Of a DNA stretch of 34,137 nt, positions 22,480 to 31,050 are shown one piece after another (the first letter of the stretch is position 1; every line of letters begins with the position of its first letter). Origin of the DNA: Holophagales bacterium UBA2201 (GTDB lineage Bacteria > Acidobacteriota > Thermoanaerobaculia > UBA2201); the NCBI GenBank assembly GCA_002327305.1, contig DCUZ01000118.1, positions 24,212 through 58,348 of the forward strand, given 5' to 3'. The translations under genes were made by a program, and so were the position numbers. The notes beneath the pieces were generated by a model. It did no database searches, had not been told where the DNA came from, and was given only the letters and a program-made list of their open reading frames with translations.

Positions 22480-25400
22480 TCAATGGGTATCGCCGAGAGT
22501 CTCCAGAACCCCCCGGGCGAGGGCGGCGATGTGGCCGTATCCATGCTTTTGGGCCGTCTCCAGGGCCTGCTCCGCGGTTTTCCGCGCCTCCTCCGGGCGT
22601 TCGAGGCGCCGCAGGGCCTTCGCCAGATACACCAGGCCGTGGGCGTGGTCGGAGGTGTTCCCCGCCTCCAGGAGATCGGCGGCCTTGGCGCGCATCGTCT
22701 CCACGGCCCCGGCGTCGCGGTCCCCAACCGCCTTCACCCACGCCAGGAGGAGGTCGGCATACGGGAGTTGCCGGGCCACGCCGAGCCGGGCGTAGGCATC
22801 CCGGGCGGCGGCGAAGTGCGCGTGGGCCTCTTCCATGCTCTCCTGTTCCGCGGCCGCCTCGCCGAGGAGCATGAGGCAGTGGGCCAGGACGGCCTCCGCC
22901 CCGATCTCCTGGGCCAGATCGTGGGCCTTTTGGGCGTAGGAGGCCGCCTTGGGAAGGTCTCCGAGGGTCTGATGGAGGCTGGAGACCGCGTAGAGGGTGA
23001 AGCAGTAGAGGCGCCAGTCGCCCACCGATTCGGCAAGGGGAAGGCTCTCCCCGGCGGCGGCGCGGGCCTTTTCAAGTTCCCCGTGGTTGGTATAGTAGGC
23101 GATCAGGTTGCTCAGCGACACCAATTGGCGCCGGACGTCGCGGTATCGCCGGGCCAGGTCCAGGGCCTTGACCATGGCCGCCTCGGCCTCGGCATCCCGC
23201 CCCATGTAGAAATAGGGGATGCCGAGGTTGTCATGCACCAGGAGGAGCCCCTGCGTGTCGCGGCGGGCCTCGAAGATCTCCAGGCCCTTCTGCAATTCCG
23301 TCAGGGCCGCCTCGGGCTCCCCCTTCTCCCACAGGGCCACCCCCAGGTAGGCGCGGCACCACGCCTCTGAGGATTGGAACCCCTTGGCGGTGATGGCGGG
23401 CAGGAGGGTGTAGAGGCCTGCGTGCATCTCCTGGATCTTGCCCCGCTGGCCCCGGCAGTTGGCCAGGCGGATGCTCCAGTGGAAGAAGGCTTCCCGTTCG
23501 GGAGAGAGGAGGTCGAGGGCCTTCTCGAAATGCTCCTCCGCCTCGTCGTACCGGCTGGAATAGACCGCCACATCGCCCAGTTCGCCCGCGGCGCGGGCCA
23601 TCAGCTCCTCGCGTCCGGGCAGGTCGGCCGCCAGTCCGGCCACACTCGCCCAGAGGTCCGCGGCCATCTGGAGGTGGTAGCTGGCCGAGGCCCGCTCCGC
23701 GGCCTTGAGGTAGTAGGGCAGGGCCTCCTCCTTCCGGCCGCACGCCTCGAGGTTGGAGGCCAGCGGGACGAACTGCTCTTCGGGAACCGGATCGAAGGCC
23801 CGAAGGAGCGCGTCGGCGATCTTTCCGTGGAGGCGCCGTTTGCGCAGGCCCGTCAACCCCCCCGCCAGGATGGCGCGCACCTGCTCGGAGGAGAATTCCA
23901 GCATCTCGCCCGGCAGTTCCTTGAGGATATTGGCGGCCAGGTAGCGCTCGGCCAGGTCCAGAAGGGCGTCCTCGGAAAGGTCGACCACCTGCTGCCAGAT
24001 GAGGAACGGGAACCTCCGGCCGATGAGCGCCGCGCTTTGAAGGGCCAGCACCTCCTCCTCCGAGTAGCCGCGGAGGCGGTAGTCCAGGTTGTCCTGGATG
24101 TTCTTGGGCATGGGGAGTTTCTGAAGGGTGATGGTGGCCCGGTCCGTGGAGAGGTACATGGAGAAGTCCCAGGAGAGGTTGCCCGTTTTGCGCTTGAGGA
24201 GGTCGTCGTCAATCATGGCGCGCAGGGTCTCCAGGACGAAGAAGGGGTTGCCCCCCGTCAGCTCCATGAGGGCGCCGGTGAACCGGGCGGGGGGCGGCTC
24301 GGGGTGCCCCAGGAGGGCCTGGACATACAGGGCCAGTTCCTGGCGCGTCATGGGGTCCATCGCGTGCCTCACCGCCTCCCGGGCCACCTTCTGCTTGAGC
24401 CAGGGGGCCGCCGGGGAGGCCTCCTCCACGTCCTCCACCACCAGCGCGCCGACGAAGAGGACCGGGGCCGCGGCTTCGGCACCCGTGAAGGAGTAGATGA
24501 GGTGGTTGAGCAGTTCGAGCGAGGAGGCGTCGGCCCACTGAAGATCGTCCAGGAGAAGGACCACGGGCCGCTCGGCGGCCAGGCGCTTGAAGACCAGGTG
24601 GACGGCGTGGAAAAAGCGCGCCTTTTCCCCCTTGGGGTCCAGGTTGGTCAGCGTCATGGACTCCATCCCCGCCGCCCCGAGGTCCTCCAGGAGCGGAAGG
24701 TTCCTGGATAGGATCCCCGCCTCGGCGCCCACGGCCTTGGGATGCTTGCGGAAGATCTGGGCGAGGACCCCCTGGAAAAGGCCGTAGGGGAGCATCCCCT
24801 GCTCCTTGGCCACCCCCCCCAGCACCTCGGCGCGCCGGTTGACCCCCTCGGCCCTTACCTCCTCCAGGAGGCGGCTCTTGCCGGTGCCGTGGCCCCCGGC
24901 GACGAGGTGGAACCCGCCGGTGCCCCCGACCAACCCCTGCAGACCGGCCCGCAGGGAGTTCAGGATGGCCTCCTTGCCGATCCAGGGGGCGATGAGGAGG
25001 TTCTCCGGGGCTTCCAGCTGGAAGGCCATGGTGGAGATCTCCATGGTGGAGCGCTCCCCCGTTTCCCCGCGCATCACCTGCTCCCGGGCCGTGCGCAATT
25101 CCTGCCCCACCTCGGCGGCGGCGGAAAACCGCCGGGACGGCTCCTTGGCCAGCAGTTTGAGGATGGTGTTCTCCAGCCCCACGGGGACCATCGGGTTTTC
25201 CTCCCGGGGGCTCGGCGGGGCGTGCTTGAGGTGCATGTCCAGCAGTTGCATCAGGGCCGGGGCCTGGAAGGGGAGCTGGCCCGTCATCAATTCGTAGATG
25301 ATGACGCCGAGCGAATAGAGGTCGGCGCGGAGGTCCACCTCGCGCCCCTGGATCTGCTCCGGGGAGATGTAGCCGGGCGTCCCCTGCACCAGCCCCGCCT

Positions 25401-25923
25401 GGGTGGTCAGTTCGTCGAAGTCCTGCGCCCGGACGAGGCCGAAGTCCAGGAGTTTGATGTGGTCGAGGGTGAAGGAGTAGAGGATGTTCTCCGGCTTCAG
25501 GTCGCGGTGGACGATGGCCTGGTTGTGGAGGTAGCCCAGGGTGTCGGTGATCTGGAGAAGGAGGTTCAGCGCCGCCACCAGCCCCTCCGGGTCGCGGTAA
25601 TAGGGCTTCTCCAGCGGCCCCGCCTCGCGCCAGTGGTACTGGTGGAGAAAATCCCGGATGGTGGTCCCCTGGACGAACTCCATGGAGTACAGCGTCCTGC
25701 CGTTCTGAAGGTAGTCGTAGACCTGGATGATGCCGGGATGGGCCAGTTTGTGGAGGATGACGAATTCCCGGTGAAAGCGCAGGCGGGCCCCGGGGTCCGC
25801 CTGCGTGAGGAGTTTGCACGCCACCGGCTCGGGCCTTCCCGAGTCCTGGGCCAGCCACACCTCGGCAAACCCGCCCTGGCCGATCTTGCGCAGGGGCTCG
25901 AAGCGGTCGAACAACCGTTCCAC
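22480..25923 (-). CDS. Ser/Thr protein kinase - AAA/STAND ATPase - TPR protein
   Basis: 1147 aa from a GTG at 25923. Sequence further upstream in frame has no homology and crosses the promoter. The kinase domain is complete: glycine loop GQGGFAEVW (15-23), Lys37, Glu53, HRDLKPEN (139-146), DFG (160-162), SPEQ and a DLYSLGVIIYELMTG segment. The ATPase has Walker A GGHGTGKS (343-350) and Walker B VVLLLDDLQWAD. The C-terminal half is TPR-like helical pairs. No transmembrane helix is seen, so it is cytosolic. The architecture is that of PknK-like and related multidomain kinases that sense signals through the TPR/STAND part; the input and targets are unknown. A perfect TATAAT ends 6 nt before the GTG and there is no Shine-Dalgarno, indicating a leaderless mRNA. 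It is divergent from the histidine kinase operon. Confidence 0.9.
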   Translation of the reverse strand: MERLFDRFEPLRKIGQGGFAEVWLAQDSGRPEPVACKLLTQADPGARLRFHREFVILHKLAHPGIIQVYDYLQNGRTLYSMEFVQGTTIRDFLHQYHWREAGPLEKPYYRDPEGLVAALNLLLQITDTLGYLHNQAIVHRDLKPENILYSFTLDHIKLLDFGLVRAQDFDELTTQAGLVQGTPGYISPEQIQGREVDLRADLYSLGVIIYELMTGQLPFQAPALMQLLDMHLKHAPPSPREENPMVPVGLENTILKLLAKEPSRRFSAAAEVGQELRTAREQVMRGETGERSTMEISTMAFQLEAPENLLIAPWIGKEAILNSLRAGLQGLVGGTGGFHLVAGGHGTGKSRLLEEVRAEGVNRRAEVLGGVAKEQGMLPYGLFQGVLAQIFRKHPKAVGAEAGILSRNLPLLEDLGAAGMESMTLTNLDPKGEKARFFHAVHLVFKRLAAERPVVLLLDDLQWADASSLELLNHLIYSFTGAEAAAPVLFVGALVVEDVEEASPAAPWLKQKVAREAVRHAMDPMTRQELALYVQALLGHPEPPPARFTGALMELTGGNPFFVLETLRAMIDDDLLKRKTGNLSWDFSMYLSTDRATITLQKLPMPKNIQDNLDYRLRGYSEEEVLALQSAALIGRRFPFLIWQQVVDLSEDALLDLAERYLAANILKELPGEMLEFSSEQVRAILAGGLTGLRKRRLHGKIADALLRAFDPVPEEQFVPLASNLEACGRKEEALPYYLKAAERASASYHLQMAADLWASVAGLAADLPGREELMARAAGELGDVAVYSSRYDEAEEHFEKALDLLSPEREAFFHWSIRLANCRGQRGKIQEMHAGLYTLLPAITAKGFQSSEAWCRAYLGVALWEKGEPEAALTELQKGLEIFEARRDTQGLLLVHDNLGIPYFYMGRDAEAEAAMVKALDLARRYRDVRRQLVSLSNLIAYYTNHGELEKARAAAGESLPLAESVGDWRLYCFTLYAVSSLHQTLGDLPKAASYAQKAHDLAQEIGAEAVLAHCLMLLGEAAAEQESMEEAHAHFAAARDAYARLGVARQLPYADLLLAWVKAVGDRDAGAVETMRAKAADLLEAGNTSDHAHGLVYLAKALRRLERPEEARKTAEQALETAQKHGYGHIAALARGVLETLGDTH

Positions 25924-25929
25924 GATTCG

Positions 25930-25935
25930 ATTATA
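25930..25935 (-). promoter_or_regulatory. -10 box of the Ser/Thr kinase gene (leaderless type)
   Basis: On the minus strand TATAAT is followed by exactly 6 nt and then GTG, which puts the expected transcription start on the G of the start codon. No clear -35 is visible. Confidence 0.6.
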
Positions 25936-25982
25936 CCCCTTCCCCGCCCGCCCGCGCCCGGGTTCGACCGCGGTCCCTCCGG

Positions 25983-26011
25983 TTGACTTGAACCCCGCGG
26001 GGGGATAACAT
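25983..26011 (+). promoter_or_regulatory. Promoter of the histidine kinase / HD-GYP operon
   Basis: TTGACT (25983-25988), a 17-nt spacer and TAACAT (26006-26011). The transcript would carry a leader of about 36 nt with AGGAGGG at 26038-26044, 9 nt before the GTG. Confidence 0.55.
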
Positions 26012-26053
26012 AGACGCCGACCCGGCATCGGCCGGGCAGGAGGGTTCACCGCC

Positions 26054-27904
26054 GTGAGCGCCCGTCCCAAGGGCTGGATTGAGCGCGTCTGGACCGACTT
26101 CCTCACCTGCGGACGGATGGAGGACAGCGGCAGTCCGTTCATGCGGCGGGTGAAGTTCACCAACCTGTTCGGGGCCATCACCGTCGTCGCCCTTTTCTTC
26201 TTCGGGACGGTCAGTCTTTTCGACCACCGGTACCTGGCGGGCTGGTTTGAATTGGGGTTCGCCGTCGTCGGCACGGCCGTCCTCGTCCTGATGCGGCTGA
26301 CCCAGCGGTTCGACCTGTTCAAGAACATCATGCTGCTGGTCACGGTCGGCGTCCTGACCTTCCTGCTCCTGGAGGGGGGCACGGAGGGGACGGGCCTTCT
26401 CTGGTGGTACACCCTCCCCGCCGGGGCCTTTTTCCTCAAGGGCCCGCGCCGGGGGTGGATATGGATCGGGACCGTCGTCGCCCTGTTCTTTCTCCTCATG
26501 GCCCTCGACCGTGCCGGCGGATTGACGCTTCCCTTCACCCAGACCTATCTCCTGCGCTTCATGGCCTCCTTCACCCTCGTCTCGCTCCTCACCTGGGTCT
26601 ACGAAAACATCCGCCACAACTACGAGAACCTCGTCGAGCGGCGCAACCGCGAGTGGCAGGAGGCCAACCACCAGTTGATGCTGGAGATCCAGGAACGCCT
26701 CAAGGCCGAGGAGGGGATGCTGGAGGCCAAGCGCGACGCGGAGCGGGCCAATCTGGCCAAATCGGAGTTCCTCTCCCGGATGAGCCACGAGCTCCGAACG
26801 CCGATGAACTCCATCCTGGGGTTCGCGCAGTTGATGGAATACGACGCGGCCGAGCCCCTCAGCGCATCCCAGAAGGAGAACATCGGCCATATCATGAGGG
26901 GGGGGCGCCACCTCCTCGGGCTCATCAACGAGGTGCTGGACCTGGCCCGGATCGAGGCGGGCCGGATGGTCCTCTCCCTCGACCACATCGCCCTGGCCCC
27001 CATCCTCGACGAAGCGCTCGCCTCCATCCGGCCCCTGGCCGAGGGGCGGAAGATCCGGCTGAACGACGCCACGGGCGCCGTGCGGGACCGCTTCGTCCTG
27101 GCCGACCCCAACCGCCTCAGGCAGGTCCTCCTCAATCTCCTGTCCAATGCCGTCAAGTACAACCGGGAGGGTGGGCTCATCACGGTCGAGGGGACCCCCA
27201 CCCCCGAGGGGCGGATGCGCCTGGCCGTCACCGACACCGGCCCGGGACTCTCCCCGGGGCAACAGGCGCGCCTGTTCCAGCCCTTCCAGCGCCTCGGCGC
27301 GGAAAAGGGGGAGATCGAGGGGACCGGCATCGGCCTCACCATCGCGCGGAAATTGATGGAGGCCATGCACGGGACCCTCGGCGTCACCAGCACCCCGGGG
27401 CTGGGGAGCTCGTTCTTCATCGAGTTGCCGCCCGGAGAACCGGCCGGGGCGGAACCGCCCCTGGAGGAGCCCGCCGGGGCGGCGGCCGGTCCGGATCCGT
27501 TGCCGGCCGGCGCCCGCAAGGTCCTCTACATCGAAGACGATCCGGCCAACCTGATCCTGGTTCGGCACCTGCTGGAACGGCGGCCCGGCATCCACCTTCT
27601 GACGGCCTCCCAGGGGCACCTGGGACTGGAACTGGCCGCCGCCCACCACCCCGACCTCATCCTCCTCGACCTCCACCTGCCCGACATCAACGGCCGCGAG
27701 ATCTACGCCCGCCTGCAGGCGGAGGCAACGACCCGCTCCATCCCCGTGGTGGTGGTGTCGGCCAGCGCGATGCCCCAGGAGATCGAGGCCATGATGGAAG
27801 CCGGCATCACGCAATACCTGACCAAGCCCCTCGACATCCGGCAGTTCCTTGAAACCGTGGACCGGTTTCTTGCCCGGTCCGCTCCCCCCCAGGAGGTCCC
27901 ATGA
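26054..27904 (+). CDS. Membrane hybrid histidine kinase with C-terminal receiver domain
   Basis: 616 aa, GTG start with AGGAGGG 9 nt before it. The N-terminal part (about 35-195) has about six hydrophobic helices with only short loops, like an integral-membrane sensor of the MASE/5-7TM type. A coiled-coil linker follows (ERRNREWQEANHQL). The kinase core is complete: H-box SHELRTPMNSILGF with His245, N-box NLLSNAVKYN, DTGPGL and GTGIGLTIA. After a Pro/Ala/Glu-rich linker (about 460-487) comes a receiver domain with the acidic pair in YIEDDPANL and phospho-acceptor Asp539 in LLDLHLPD. It phosphorylates itself and probably its own receiver. The next gene overlaps by ATGA and is the likely output partner. 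Confidence 0.92.
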   Translation: MSARPKGWIERVWTDFLTCGRMEDSGSPFMRRVKFTNLFGAITVVALFFFGTVSLFDHRYLAGWFELGFAVVGTAVLVLMRLTQRFDLFKNIMLLVTVGVLTFLLLEGGTEGTGLLWWYTLPAGAFFLKGPRRGWIWIGTVVALFFLLMALDRAGGLTLPFTQTYLLRFMASFTLVSLLTWVYENIRHNYENLVERRNREWQEANHQLMLEIQERLKAEEGMLEAKRDAERANLAKSEFLSRMSHELRTPMNSILGFAQLMEYDAAEPLSASQKENIGHIMRGGRHLLGLINEVLDLARIEAGRMVLSLDHIALAPILDEALASIRPLAEGRKIRLNDATGAVRDRFVLADPNRLRQVLLNLLSNAVKYNREGGLITVEGTPTPEGRMRLAVTDTGPGLSPGQQARLFQPFQRLGAEKGEIEGTGIGLTIARKLMEAMHGTLGVTSTPGLGSSFFIELPPGEPAGAEPPLEEPAGAAAGPDPLPAGARKVLYIEDDPANLILVRHLLERRPGIHLLTASQGHLGLELAAAHHPDLILLDLHLPDINGREIYARLQAEATTRSIPVVVVSASAMPQEIEAMMEAGITQYLTKPLDIRQFLETVDRFLARSAPPQEVP

Positions 27905-28983
27905 TCCCCTTTGCCGACATCCAGAAAGCCCGCATCCTCATCGTGGACGACCAGGAGTCCAACCTGCTCCTCCTCCAGAAAGTCCTGGGAGCGGCGGGGT
28001 ACGCCAACCTCCTCGCGGTCAGCGACCCCACCCAGGTCCCCGACCTCCACGCCGCCTTCCGCCCCGACCTGGTCCTTCTCGACCTCCACATGCCGAAACT
28101 GGACGGGTTCGAGGTGATGGCCCTGTTGAAGGCGGCGGTCCGGGACGACTACCTCCCCATCCTGGTCCTGACCGCCGACGTCACCCACCCCACCCGCCTG
28201 CGGGCGCTGGAAATGGGCGCCAAGGATTTCCTCACCAAGCCCTTCGACCAGGTGGAGGTGGTCACCCGCATCCGCAATATGCTGGAGGTGCGCCTCCTCC
28301 ACAACCAGTTGCGGAACCAGAACGCCATCCTGGAGCAGAAGGTGCGCGAGCGGACGCAGGAATTGCGGGAGACCCGCCTGGAGATCATCCACCGCCTCGG
28401 GCGGGCCGCCGAGTACCGGGACAAGGGGACCGGCCTGCACATCCTGCGCATCAGCCACATCTCGGCCGCCCTCGGACGGGCCGCCGGCCTGGTGGACGAG
28501 CGGCGCGAGGTGATCATGAGCGCCAGCCCGATGCACGACATCGGCAAGATCGGCATCCCGGACTCCATCCTCCTCAAGCAGGGGAAACTGGACGCCGAGG
28601 AGTGGGAGGTGATGAAAACCCACACCACCATCGGGTCCGAACTCCTGTCCGGCCACGATTCGGTCCTGATGGCCACCGCCGCCTCCATCGCCCTGACCCA
28701 CCACGAACGGTGGGACGGCAACGGCTACCCGCAGGGGCTGGCGGGCGAGGCCATCCCCATCGAGGGGCGCATCGTGGCCCTGGCCGATGTCTTCGACGCC
28801 CTCCTCTCCGAGCGCCCGTACAAGAAGGCCTGGCCGATGGATGCCGCCCTCCAGGAGGTGGACGCCCTCTCCGGAAAGGCCTTCGACCCCTCCCTCGTGG
28901 GCGCCCTCCACCGGGGCCTTCCGCAGATCCAGGAAATCGTCCACAACATTGAGGCCAAAGTGCTGACGCAATACAAGCTCTGA
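27901..28983 (+). CDS. RpfG-like response regulator: receiver - HD-GYP c-di-GMP phosphodiesterase
   Basis: 360 aa. The ATG overlaps the stop of the histidine kinase (ATGA) and has AGGAGG 4 nt before it, so the two are translationally coupled. Receiver domain about 10-130 with Asp61 in LLDLHMP and Lys in TKPFDQ; a coiled-coil linker (NAILEQKVRERTQEL); then an HD-GYP domain with His212-Asp213 in MHDIGKIGIPD, HHERWDGNGYP (Gly275-Tyr276-Pro277) and ALADVFDAL. All key metal and GYP residues are present, so an active cyclic-di-GMP phosphodiesterase is expected. Phosphorylation by the upstream kinase probably controls c-di-GMP levels; the downstream process is unknown. Confidence 0.93.
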   Translation: MIPFADIQKARILIVDDQESNLLLLQKVLGAAGYANLLAVSDPTQVPDLHAAFRPDLVLLDLHMPKLDGFEVMALLKAAVRDDYLPILVLTADVTHPTRLRALEMGAKDFLTKPFDQVEVVTRIRNMLEVRLLHNQLRNQNAILEQKVRERTQELRETRLEIIHRLGRAAEYRDKGTGLHILRISHISAALGRAAGLVDERREVIMSASPMHDIGKIGIPDSILLKQGKLDAEEWEVMKTHTTIGSELLSGHDSVLMATAASIALTHHERWDGNGYPQGLAGEAIPIEGRIVALADVFDALLSERPYKKAWPMDAALQEVDALSGKAFDPSLVGALHRGLPQIQEIVHNIEAKVLTQYKL

Positions 28984-28994
28984 GCCGGCTGTTA

Positions 28995-29000
28995 TAGAAT
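28995..29000 (+). promoter_or_regulatory. -10 box of the zinc-ribbon gene (leaderless type)
   Basis: TAGAAT followed by 6 nt and ATG (29007). This is the same arrangement as at 801-806 on the other strand. No -35 is evident. Confidence 0.45.
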
Positions 29001-29006
29001 ATGACC

Positions 29007-29312
29007 ATGAGCACCCTGAAGATTCTTTGTCCCGAATGCAAATCCGAACTGGTTGTGGACGCCACCACCGGCGAGGTCCTTCTGCACGAGAAGCCCAGAG
29101 CCGCCGGCCCCACCACCTCTTTCGAGGAGCGCCTCCAGGCCCTCGATCAGCAGAAACAGAAGGCCGAGGAACTCTTCTCCAAGGAAGTCCACGCCCTCAA
29201 GGACAAGGAGCGCCTGATGGAGGAGCGCTTCCAGGAGGCCCTCAAGAAGGCCAAGGAAAAGGCGGACAAGGGCGAGGACCAGGACAAGCCCATCAAGGAC
29301 ATCGATCTGTAG
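29007..29312 (+). CDS. Small zinc-ribbon / coiled-coil protein, unknown function
   Basis: 101 aa from the ATG at 29007. An ATG at 29001 adds two residues but sits directly on the -10 box. Residues 6-11 hold ILCPEC, a single CPxC knuckle; a second Cys pair is missing, so metal binding would need a dimer. Residues about 30-95 are strongly charged and form a predicted coiled coil (FEERLQALDQQKQKAEEL and KEKADKGEDQDK). I do not recognise a named family. The gene stands 23 nt after the HD-GYP stop, with its own -10 box. Confidence 0.7.
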   Translation: MSTLKILCPECKSELVVDATTGEVLLHEKPRAAGPTTSFEERLQALDQQKQKAEELFSKEVHALKDKERLMEERFQEALKKAKEKADKGEDQDKPIKDIDL

Positions 29313-29360
29313 CGGCCTGAAGGCTGAAGGCACAGGGCGGCAGGGGGTGGGCTGGATTAC

Positions 29361-29416
29361 CTTCCCGCCTTCCCGCCTTCCCGCCTTCCTGCCTTCCTGC
29401 CTTCCCCCCTTCCCGC
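29361..29416. repeat. CTTCCCGC octamer array, 7 units
   Basis: CTTCCCGC three times, CTTCCTGC twice, CTTCCCCC, CTTCCCGC. The period is 8 nt, not 7 as in the other arrays of the window, although the CTTCC core resembles the array at 16891. It lies 10 nt before the asparaginase -35 box. Confidence 0.88.
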
Positions 29417-29426
29417 TCATCATCCA

Positions 29427-29455
29427 TTGACACGGCACCCGGATGGAGGCACAAT
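29427..29455 (+). promoter_or_regulatory. Promoter of the asparaginase gene
   Basis: A perfect TTGACA (29427-29432), a 17-nt spacer and CACAAT (29450-29455). Expected start near 29462, leader about 32 nt. Confidence 0.6.
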
Positions 29456-29493
29456 CGGGCCGATGGCGCCTTCAAGCCATAGGGAGGTCATGC

Positions 29494-30510
29494 ATGAAGA
29501 AACTCTGTGTCCTGTTCTGCGGCGGGACCATCGTGATGAAGGAGGGAAGGGACGGCGCCCTGACCGTCCCCGCCCGGCGGGAGGCCGTGACCATCCTGCG
29601 CCGCATCGAGCCCCACCTGCCGAAGATCGCCCCCTACGACATCCGGTACGTGGCCAATATCGACTCCACCAACATGCACCCGCGCGACTGGGACCGCATC
29701 CTGGGGGCGGTGGAAGAACTCTATCCGCGCTACGACGGCTTCGTCATCACCCACGGGACCGACACCCTGGCCTACACCGCCGCGGCGCTGACCGTGGGCA
29801 TGAAGGGGCTGGGCAAGCCGGTGGTCCTGACCGGGAGCCAGGTGCCCGGGCCGCGCATCGAGAGCGACGCCCGGTCCAACCTCGTCAACGCGTTCCGCCT
29901 CGCCGTCCAGGACCTTTCCGGGGTGTTCGTGGTGTTCGACGAGCGCATCCTCCTCGGCGGCCGGGCCACCAAGGCCTCGGAGTCCCGCCTCGACGCGTTC
30001 ACCACCGTCAACGCCGACGACCTGGGGGAGGTGCGTCTGGGGCTCCAGTTGCGCCCCGGGATTGGGCGGCGCCGAAACACTGCTCTCCGGATCCGTCCGG
30101 GGTTCGACCCCGATATCTTCGTCTGCACCCTCACCCCGGGGGCCGACCCCGGCGACTTTCTTTTTCTCCTCAACAACGAGCGGATCCACGGCATCGTCCT
30201 GCAGGGCTACGGCACGGGGAACGTCCCCTACAACTTCGAGCCGGTGTTCATCCGCGCGCGGGAACGGCGGGTCCCGGTGGTGGTGACCTCCCAGTGCCTC
30301 GAGGGGCGGACGCTGATGCGCAGTTATGCCGTGGGGCGCCGGGCCCTCGACCTGGGGGTCATCGAGGGGTTCGACCAGTCGCTGGAGATGCTGGCCGTCA
30401 AATTGATGTGGGCGTTGAAGCATTATCCCTACGAACGGATCGGCCGCGTCGTTCAGACCGATTTCGCGGGGGAGCTGGACATCCGCTACCAGGGGGCCTG
30501 TCCGGCTTGA
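29494..30510 (+). CDS. ansA: Type I (cytosolic) L-asparaginase
   Basis: 338 aa. The ATG at 29494 has AGGGAGG 6 nt before it; an upstream in-frame ATG at 29443 precedes the promoter -10 and is rejected. No signal peptide is present, so the protein is cytosolic, hydrolysing L-asparagine to aspartate and ammonia. Family motifs are FCGGTIVM with the first nucleophilic Thr near the N-terminus, NIDSTNM, the second Thr-Asp in THGTDT, VLTGSQVP, ESDARSNLVNA, and RATKASESRLDAF with the conserved Lys. Length and motifs fit AnsA-type enzymes; archaeal GatD is a relative but is longer and has a GatE partner, absent here. It converges on the pterin dehydratase gene with 7 nt between stops. Confidence 0.9.
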   Translation: MKKLCVLFCGGTIVMKEGRDGALTVPARREAVTILRRIEPHLPKIAPYDIRYVANIDSTNMHPRDWDRILGAVEELYPRYDGFVITHGTDTLAYTAAALTVGMKGLGKPVVLTGSQVPGPRIESDARSNLVNAFRLAVQDLSGVFVVFDERILLGGRATKASESRLDAFTTVNADDLGEVRLGLQLRPGIGRRRNTALRIRPGFDPDIFVCTLTPGADPGDFLFLLNNERIHGIVLQGYGTGNVPYNFEPVFIRARERRVPVVVTSQCLEGRTLMRSYAVGRRALDLGVIEGFDQSLEMLAVKLMWALKHYPYERIGRVVQTDFAGELDIRYQGACPA

Positions 30511-30517
30511 GCCCTCC

Positions 30518-30856
30518 CTATCCCGCGAGGAGGGCGTCCACCTTCGCGGCGCAGATGAAGTCGTTCTCGGACAGCCCGCCGACGGAGTGGGTGGAGTACC
30601 GGACCGCGCAGGTCTTGTAGCCCACCTCCATCACCGGGTGATGGTCCTCCCGGTGGCTGATGAACGCCACGGCGTTGACGAACGCCATCGTTTCATAATG
30701 GTTCTTGAAGGAGAAGATCCGGGCGATGGCCCGGCCGTCGGAGGTCCACCCCGGCAGACGCTCCAGGACCTCGCGGATCTGGTTGGGGGGCAAGGGGGGC
30801 GTCCCCCCTTCACACGGTTTGCAGTGCTTGGCGCTGAGATCATTGGGATCGGACAT
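30518..30856 (-). CDS. phhB: Pterin-4a-carbinolamine dehydratase (4a-hydroxytetrahydrobiopterin dehydratase)
   Basis: 112 aa, normal for the PCD/DCoH family. It dehydrates 4a-hydroxytetrahydropterin so that the cofactor of aromatic amino acid hydroxylases can be recycled, in the cytosol. Visible motifs are GWTSDGRAIARIFSFKNHYE, FVNAVAFISHREDHHP with the catalytic His-His-Pro, EVGYKTCAVRYSTHSVGGLS and END.ICAAKVDALL. An N-terminal Cys pair (KHCKPCEGG) is common in bacterial members. The start at 30856 has GCGGAGG 7 nt upstream. No phenylalanine hydroxylase is in the window, so its partner is elsewhere or its role is a pterin-repair one. Confidence 0.93.
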   Translation of the reverse strand: MSDPNDLSAKHCKPCEGGTPPLPPNQIREVLERLPGWTSDGRAIARIFSFKNHYETMAFVNAVAFISHREDHHPVMEVGYKTCAVRYSTHSVGGLSENDFICAAKVDALLAG

Positions 30857-30922
30857 CGGTGCACCTCCGCGGGGTTATCATCGTGCCAACGGCAGGATCC
30901 GGTCGGGCATTCCCGGGAGATG

Positions 30923-30945
30923 AAAAACCCCGGCGCGCGCCGGGG
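30923..30945 (-). terminator. Intrinsic terminator, minus strand (second of two)
   Basis: The perfect palindrome CCCCGGCGCGCGCCGGGG (30928-30945) is followed on the minus strand by TTTTTCA. It backs up the hairpin at 31051-31078 downstream of the FN3 protein gene. Confidence 0.75.
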
Positions 30946-31050
30946 CTTCGGGCTCGGGCAGGAGGGTCGATGCGCCGCAGTCATCGCCGGCGGTGGCGCA
31001 TTCCCGGTCTCCGGGATTCGCCGTTCCCCTTTCCCCGGCCATTCCCGGAA

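Noticed and set aside
19475..22741. Long open frame on the minus strand (over 1000 codons) opposite the BACON-like paralogs
   Set aside because: Gly/Asp/Val-rich low-complexity translation, no domain, no start signals; a by-product of C-ending codons in the real + strand genes, which have signal peptides and clear domains.
25924..26538. N-terminal extension of the Ser/Thr kinase reading frame
   Set aside because: The 205 extra codons overlap the histidine kinase gene and the divergent promoter, and have no kinase homology; the GTG at 25923 begins the usual kinase N-terminus.
29313..29493. Minus-strand frame across the octamer array and the zinc-ribbon gene
   Set aside because: It consists largely of the translated repeat (Gly/Arg/Lys/Glu runs) and antisense of the zinc-ribbon gene; no supporting start signals.
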